Source: Aureimonas ureilytica DSM 18598 = NBRC 106430 (GTDB lineage Bacteria > Pseudomonadota > Alphaproteobacteria > Rhizobiales > Rhizobiaceae). Taken from it: DNA of 64,000 nucleotides. Each line of letters opens with the position of its first letter. Position 1 is the stretch's first letter. The DNA lies in assembly GCF_000382705.1 (NCBI RefSeq), contig NZ_ARQE01000003.1, positions 512,188 to 576,187 on the forward strand, in the 5' to 3' direction. This document shows, piece after piece, positions 60,261 to 64,000 of the stretch. The translations under genes were made by a program, and so were the position numbers. The notes below the pieces were generated by a model. That model saw nothing but the letters and a program-made list of their open reading frames with translations, ran no database searches and was not told the DNA's origin.

Positions 60261-61697
60261 TCAGGCCGCAGGCTCACCGGAAGGCCAGTTCGCCCGGACG
60301 GTCTTGCGGTCCTTGCCGACGCAGCGCGCGATACCTGAGACGGTGACCGGCTCCCCAGCGGCGCGGGCCGCGTCGATCGCCTCGCGGATCGCGTCGGCCG
60401 AACGGCTGCGGCGCGTAGCATGGGTGTGGCGGGCACCCACCGCCTGTCGTGCGGACGTGCCGTTGAGCTGCGCCACCGCCTCGGCGCAAGCGCCGACGTC
60501 GCGAGCTGCCCGGAGCGAGCATTTCGAGGGGTCCCAGTGGTCGGCTGCGTAGGTCGTCACCCGGTAGAGAATCGCCTGAGCCTGCTTCGGATTCCCGGCG
60601 CTGGCACTCGCCCCTCCGACGAACTCGCGGAACAGCCGCTCGGCGATGGCATCGCGGTCCTTCATCAGGATTGCGCGCACGTAGTCGGCATCGCCGGCAC
60701 GGTGCCACGTTCTCAACGCCTCGAAGGCGAGCGCCTGAATATCCGTGAAAAGCGCGTTGGACGCCTTCTTCGTCATGCCGGAGAGGCCGGCCGCAGCCTC
60801 CTTGGCGAGGTCGCGTCGACGTCGGGACGTGTCCACCCATTCCGCCCACTCTCCGAGGGTCGGGAACACGGTCTCGTTCCAAACCCGGATGTCCCAGAAC
60901 GGGCTCAAGGGGTTCTTGATCTTGGTCGGGTTCGACAGGCCGCCGGGGTCGGCGCCGAGCGGGAGGAAGGCGCGCGTGATCCCGGCGAGCACGCCGCGCC
61001 ATAGGTCCATGATGTCCCGGCGGCAACGCGGATCGTCCGAGAACCAGACGCCGGCTCCGTAGGGCAGAAAGAACAGGACGTGCGGGCGCCTTACGCGACC
61101 CTTATCGTCCTCGCGGCCGACGACGACGGACGGCAAGCACGGCAGCGCCAGTTCCTCGACCGCGAGGTAGAGGTCGCCCCACGATTCGAAGATGCGGTCG
61201 AGGTCGATCCGCAGGACCGCGCGGACGGTGCCGTTGACGTGAACGTATGGCTCGTCCAGCCCGAGGAGCTTGGAGTCGGTGGACCAGACCGCGCCCTTGT
61301 CGCGCCCAACCTGCATCCTGCTCGTCCGCGGGATCGCGTGAACGAGCCGGCGCAGGACGTGGTGCCGGGCGGATCGCAAGCCCTGTTCGATGAAGGCGTC
61401 GCGGTACTCGCCCGCGACCTCTCCGCCGAAGTGCTGGAAGCCGATCGCAAGCCGCCGATGGATCAGGTCGCGGCGGCTGGCAGCAGCGGCTACGAAGAGT
61501 TCCGCTCCGGGCTTCAGGGGGCCGCGAGACGGCTGCTTGCAGTCCGCTACGACGGCGCGGACCCAGGCTTCCTCTTCCCAGCGCGTCTCGAACTCGCGGA
61601 CGGACGCGGGTAGCGAGGCGGACCCAAATTGTTGACACGCGATTTGGACAGAGTGGGGCGTCGGGGAGGCTGGGGTATGTCCCAGCCCGCAAGTCAA
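60261..61697 (-). CDS. rep: Plasmid replication initiator (replicase/primase-like)
   Basis: A 478-aa protein. The central block (about 150-300) with VHVNGTVRAVLRIDLDRIF, RRPHVLFFLPYGAGVWFSD and SNPTKIKNPLSPFWDIRVWN resembles archaeo-eukaryotic-primase-type plasmid replicases of the RepA/ColE2 kind. The C-terminal part ends in a probable helix-turn-helix (EPVTVSGIARCVGKDRKTVR). The longest frame starts at a TTG (61697); no better ATG or GTG precedes the conserved part. An AATTGTTGACA motif lies inside its 5' end. Its presence suggests the module replicates or once replicated on its own. Confidence 0.65.
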   Translation of the reverse strand: MTCGLGHTPASPTPHSVQIACQQFGSASLPASVREFETRWEEEAWVRAVVADCKQPSRGPLKPGAELFVAAAASRRDLIHRRLAIGFQHFGGEVAGEYRDAFIEQGLRSARHHVLRRLVHAIPRTSRMQVGRDKGAVWSTDSKLLGLDEPYVHVNGTVRAVLRIDLDRIFESWGDLYLAVEELALPCLPSVVVGREDDKGRVRRPHVLFFLPYGAGVWFSDDPRCRRDIMDLWRGVLAGITRAFLPLGADPGGLSNPTKIKNPLSPFWDIRVWNETVFPTLGEWAEWVDTSRRRRDLAKEAAAGLSGMTKKASNALFTDIQALAFEALRTWHRAGDADYVRAILMKDRDAIAERLFREFVGGASASAGNPKQAQAILYRVTTYAADHWDPSKCSLRAARDVGACAEAVAQLNGTSARQAVGARHTHATRRSRSADAIREAIDAARAAGEPVTVSGIARCVGKDRKTVRANWPSGEPAA

Positions 61698-61965
61698 ACG
61701 TGTGCCGCCAATAGATTGACGGCATCCAGCATGGACGCCATGATTCTCTCGCCTCTATGGACCCCCGCCGAGCGCCTGGCAGCGCGATGACGCGGGGGTA
61801 TCCATTTCAGGCTGTCGCCGGTGCTCGCGGGCGTCAAGCGCGGATGTGGTGGCGGCCGTCACGCCGATCCCGCCCGCGACGGGGTCGCGACAATGCGAAC
61901 GATCCGGGCAACTCGCGGTAGGGGGCACCGTGCGAAGGTGGCGGCTCCACCAGACAGGAGCCTCC

Positions 61966-62421
61966 ATGCGCCACGCCGCCCGCGTATCCCTCTTCGCTAT
62001 TCTCGCGCTGTCGTCCACCGCCGCCGTCGCCGGCCCCGACCTCGATCGCGCTACGAAGGTAGGGGCTGCGCGCGGCGTCGAGCGCTTCGGGGCTATCTAT
62101 CGCGAGGGCGGGATCAGCGCGGCCGCGGATGCCGTCCGGACCTGCTACCGGTCGCCCAAGGCCAAGGGCGGGGCCGGAGGGCTGGCCGAGTGCGCGGCGC
62201 TCGACGTCGCGGCATCGGTCGCCGACCTTCAAGCCAGGATGAGCCTAGGTGTTCCCCCGTACCCCTTCTTCGCGGGCGCCGCGATGGAGAGCCGGGTCTC
62301 CGCGGGGCTCAAAGCCGCCAAGCTGCCGAAGTCGGCCCGCGCAAGCCTAGACCGTGCCATCCTGGCGGCGATGGAGGGGCCGGAGGCGGGGTCGGCGGAC
62401 GACGGCTACATGGACGAGTGA
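61966..62421 (+). CDS. Secreted hypothetical protein
   Basis: A 151-aa protein with a signal peptide (MRHAARVSLFAILALSSTAA, mature end near VAGPDL) and a helical, Ala-rich mature part with one Cys (DAVRTCYRSPKAKGGAGGLA) and another in ECAALDV. The two may pair in a disulfide. No family is recognised. The ribosome site CAGGAG precedes the ATG. It is divergent from rep, with 268 non-coding bases between, and ends the plasmid-like module. Confidence 0.6.
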   Translation: MRHAARVSLFAILALSSTAAVAGPDLDRATKVGAARGVERFGAIYREGGISAAADAVRTCYRSPKAKGGAGGLAECAALDVAASVADLQARMSLGVPPYPFFAGAAMESRVSAGLKAAKLPKSARASLDRAILAAMEGPEAGSADDGYMDE

Positions 62422-62494
62422 ACCGCCCCGACCGGGCGCCCGTGCGGAAGACGTAACGAATTTCTTCGTGACGAGCTTGGGTGGAAAGGCGACT

Positions 62495-62528
62495 GTCCGC
62501 TTTCCGCCGACCGAGGCAGAAAGCGGAC
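62495..62528. terminator. Hairpin between convergent genes
   Basis: A perfect 10-bp stem (gtccgctttc 62495-62504 with gaaagcggac 62519-62528) lies between the convergent secreted-protein and SDR genes. No T-run follows. It probably serves as a bidirectional terminator. Confidence 0.5.
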
Positions 62529-62556
62529 CATTTCCTCACTGGTTGAGGGAGAACTG

Positions 62557-63270
62557 CTAAGCGCCGAAGGCCCCGTCTATCGTATGCATGGCCCCTGTCA
62601 CGAAGCCAGCCTCTGGACCGGCGAGCCAGGCGACCATGGCGGCGACCTCTTCGGGCCGGCCGTGGCGTTTGATCGCCATGAAGCCGTGCATGAGGTCCCG
62701 CATCGGTCCGTCCGCCGGGTTGGCATCGGTGTCGATGGGGCCGGGCTGCACGATGTTGATCGTGATGCCGCGTGGCCCGAAATCGCGGGCTAGACCCCGG
62801 GCCAGCCCCTGAAGGGCCGACTTGCTCAGCGCATAGGAGGCCATGCCGGGCACGGGCATGCGGTCGCCGTTCACCGAGCCGATCACGACGATCCGCCCGT
62901 CCGACGGCATGTGTCGCGCCGCCTCGACCGAAGCATGGTAAGGCGCATGGACGTTGACACGGAACAGGCGGTCGATCTCGTCCGGGTCTTGGTCCAGCGC
63001 ATCGCCGAAGATCGCGAAGCCGGAATTGACGATCAGGACGTCGAGCGGACCGCTTTCGCGCACGGTCGCAATCACCGCGTCCCGGTCGGCGCTGTCGGTT
63101 CGAAGGGTACGGCTTCCGGTCTCGGCAGCCAGCACCTCGGCCGCGGCCTGTGAGCCGCTATAGGTAAAGGTCACGGCCGCGCCGTCGGCTGCAAAGCGCC
63201 GCACGATCGCGGCGCCGATCCCGCGGCTTCCACCCAGAACCAGAACCGTCTTGCCTTGAAACGTCGTCAC
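62557..63270 (-). CDS. Short-chain dehydrogenase under a TetR regulator
   Basis: A 237-aa SDR with LVLGGSRGIGAAIVRRFA at residues 9-26, the NSG variant of the NAG motif (IVNSGFAIFG), a catalytic Ser (IVVIGSVNGD), and Tyr/Lys in ASYALSKSALQGLARG. It starts at a GTG (63270) with a strong ribosome site (AAGGAGG); the open frame upstream runs back into the divergent tetR and is not coding. SDR genes divergent from such TetR genes often respond to reactive aldehydes or quinones, but no substrate is evident. Confidence 0.88.
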   Translation of the reverse strand: MTTFQGKTVLVLGGSRGIGAAIVRRFAADGAAVTFTYSGSQAAAEVLAAETGSRTLRTDSADRDAVIATVRESGPLDVLIVNSGFAIFGDALDQDPDEIDRLFRVNVHAPYHASVEAARHMPSDGRIVVIGSVNGDRMPVPGMASYALSKSALQGLARGLARDFGPRGITINIVQPGPIDTDANPADGPMRDLMHGFMAIKRHGRPEEVAAMVAWLAGPEAGFVTGAMHTIDGAFGA

Positions 63271-63343
63271 GTCCGCCTCCTTGAGGAATAACTTAGGAGT
63301 CGCTACATAAATATGGGCCTTTAGGCCGTCAACGAGTTCTGTA
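63271..63343. promoter_or_regulatory. SDR/tetR divergent promoter region
   Basis: A 73-base AT-rich spacer between divergent genes. It contains CTACATAAATAT (probable -10 for one direction) and the palindromic GGGCCTTTAGGCC near 63315-63327, a possible TetR operator overlapping the promoter. Confidence 0.5.
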
Positions 63344-63937
63344 ATGTCTAATACAAAAATACCCCGGTCCCGCGGACGGCCCCGCGGCTTCGACACGGAG
63401 CAGGCGGTCGCGGTCGCCGCCGATCTCTTTCGCGCCCGCGGCTTCGATGCCGTAAGTGTTGCCGATGTCATCGATGTTCTGGGCATCAAGCCGCCGAGCT
63501 TCTACTCGGCCTTCGGCAGCAAGCAGGGGCTCTACGCACGGGTGCTGGAACGCTACGCAGCGATGGGAGCAATCCCGCTCGACGATATCCTGAGACAGGA
63601 CCGTCCCGTGGCAGACAACCTGACGGCGCTGTTGGATGCAGCAGCCCACCACTATGCCGCCGATCCGGAGACAGCCGGTTGTCTTGTGGTGGAAGGCACC
63701 CGCTGCAACGATGCGCAGGCCCGCGAGGCGGCTCTGGCCTACAACCTTGCCGTGGAAACACAGATCCGGGACCACATTGCGAAGCGCCATGCAGCGGAAG
63801 CGGCGGTCCTGACGGACTTTGTGGCGACGACCCTGTTCGGCCTGTCGGCCAAGGCACGCAGCGGCCACCGTCTCGACCAGCTTCGCACGACGGCACGCCT
63901 AGCGAGTTCGGCGATCCGGTCCGCGCTGATGGAGTAG
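63344..63937 (+). CDS. TetR/AcrR family regulator
   Basis: A 197-aa regulator. The N-terminal helix-turn-helix is FDTEQAVAVAADLFRARGFD with VSVADVIDVLGIKPPSFYSA (about 16-57); the C-terminal ligand domain includes the family-typical AGCLVVEGTRCNDAQAREAA. This subgroup (FYSAFGSK type) usually represses a divergent oxidoreductase gene, here the SDR. Confidence 0.92.
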   Translation: MSNTKIPRSRGRPRGFDTEQAVAVAADLFRARGFDAVSVADVIDVLGIKPPSFYSAFGSKQGLYARVLERYAAMGAIPLDDILRQDRPVADNLTALLDAAAHHYAADPETAGCLVVEGTRCNDAQAREAALAYNLAVETQIRDHIAKRHAAEAAVLTDFVATTLFGLSAKARSGHRLDQLRTTARLASSAIRSALME

Positions 63938-64000
63938 GCTCGGTTCGAACGACCGCTTTTGATCGCCGTGTGTAACGAAGTGGATGTCTGCGAAGGGTCG

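Larger units (their letters stand above)
47567..62421. mobile_element. Mobilizable plasmid-like module
   Basis: A MOBQ relaxase, oriT, TraD/MobC-like protein, DotA/TraY protein, an array of small plasmid-type genes and a replicase-type initiator lie together, and all standard metabolic genes are absent. This is the content of a mobilizable plasmid, here in line with chromosomal DNA. Mating-pair (T4SS) genes other than DotA/TraY are missing, so transfer would need a helper. The right limit is approximate. Confidence 0.65.
30714..64000. mobile_element. Inserted genomic island (right end outside the window)
   Basis: From the comM break onward no gene belongs to the conserved chromosomal block. 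The content is accessory: metal/fluoride genes, plasmid mobilization and replication genes, and small unknown ORFs. The junction starts TGTGCTACATTAA (30717-30729), and a near-identical TGTGCGACATTAA occurs in the same direction at 47567-47579. No transposase or integrase is encoded in the window. comM is a known target of AbaR-type (Tn6022-like) elements in Acinetobacter; whether this element is related is untested. Confidence 0.7.

Overview
The window is uniformly GC-rich and looks like an alphaproteobacterium of the Hyphomicrobiales (Rhizobiales); Aurantimonadaceae is a guess. The signs are an aerobic-type cobalamin pathway (CobN, CobO, CobP, CobQ, CobW with CbtA/CbtB), an HWE-family histidine kinase, and the housekeeping order folD, argP/argO, grpE, hrcA, rph, rdgB, hemW, rsmI, yraN, gshB.

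Positions 1-30,700 are a conserved chromosomal block. It begins with a His-rich CbiX chelatase, an MFS carrier, a TSUP permease and cobQ, followed by an SDR and a kinase/receiver pair. A cobalamin riboswitch (about 8,965-9,160) then precedes cbtB-cbtA-cobP-cobW-cobN-cobO. After an NDH-2-like dehydrogenase and a 3-hydroxybutyrate dehydrogenase-like SDR come folate, lysine/arginine export, heat-shock, RNA/nucleotide-sanitising and glutathione genes.

At about 30,713 the chromosomal gene comM is cut inside its coding sequence, just before the expected Walker A motif, and everything to the right appears foreign. The rest of comM is not in the window, so the insert is over 33 kb or the genome is rearranged here. 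Region 30,717-47,450 carries stress and ion-handling genes: a decayed DUF411 gene, three DUF305 proteins, a glutaredoxin-MauE protein, an ECF sigma/anti-sigma operon with three matching candidate promoters, a SLAC1/TehA-type exporter, a sulfite-oxidase-family protein, and two fluoride riboswitches in front of crcB and a CLC-F-like antiporter fused to DUF190.

Region 47,567-62,421 resembles a mobilizable plasmid backbone: a MOBQ (MobA/MobL) relaxase, a close match to the RSF1010/Ti-type oriT nick region, a TraD/MobC-like accessory protein, a lone DotA/TraY membrane protein, a replicase-type initiator, and a minus-strand array of small unknown genes separated by repeated double-hairpin intergenic modules. 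This array (55,408-59,724) is the most unusual structure here. If the inferred nick polarity is right, it lies on the leading side of oriT and the transferred strand would be its template, which suggests an early-expressed cassette array. The window ends with a divergent SDR/TetR pair.
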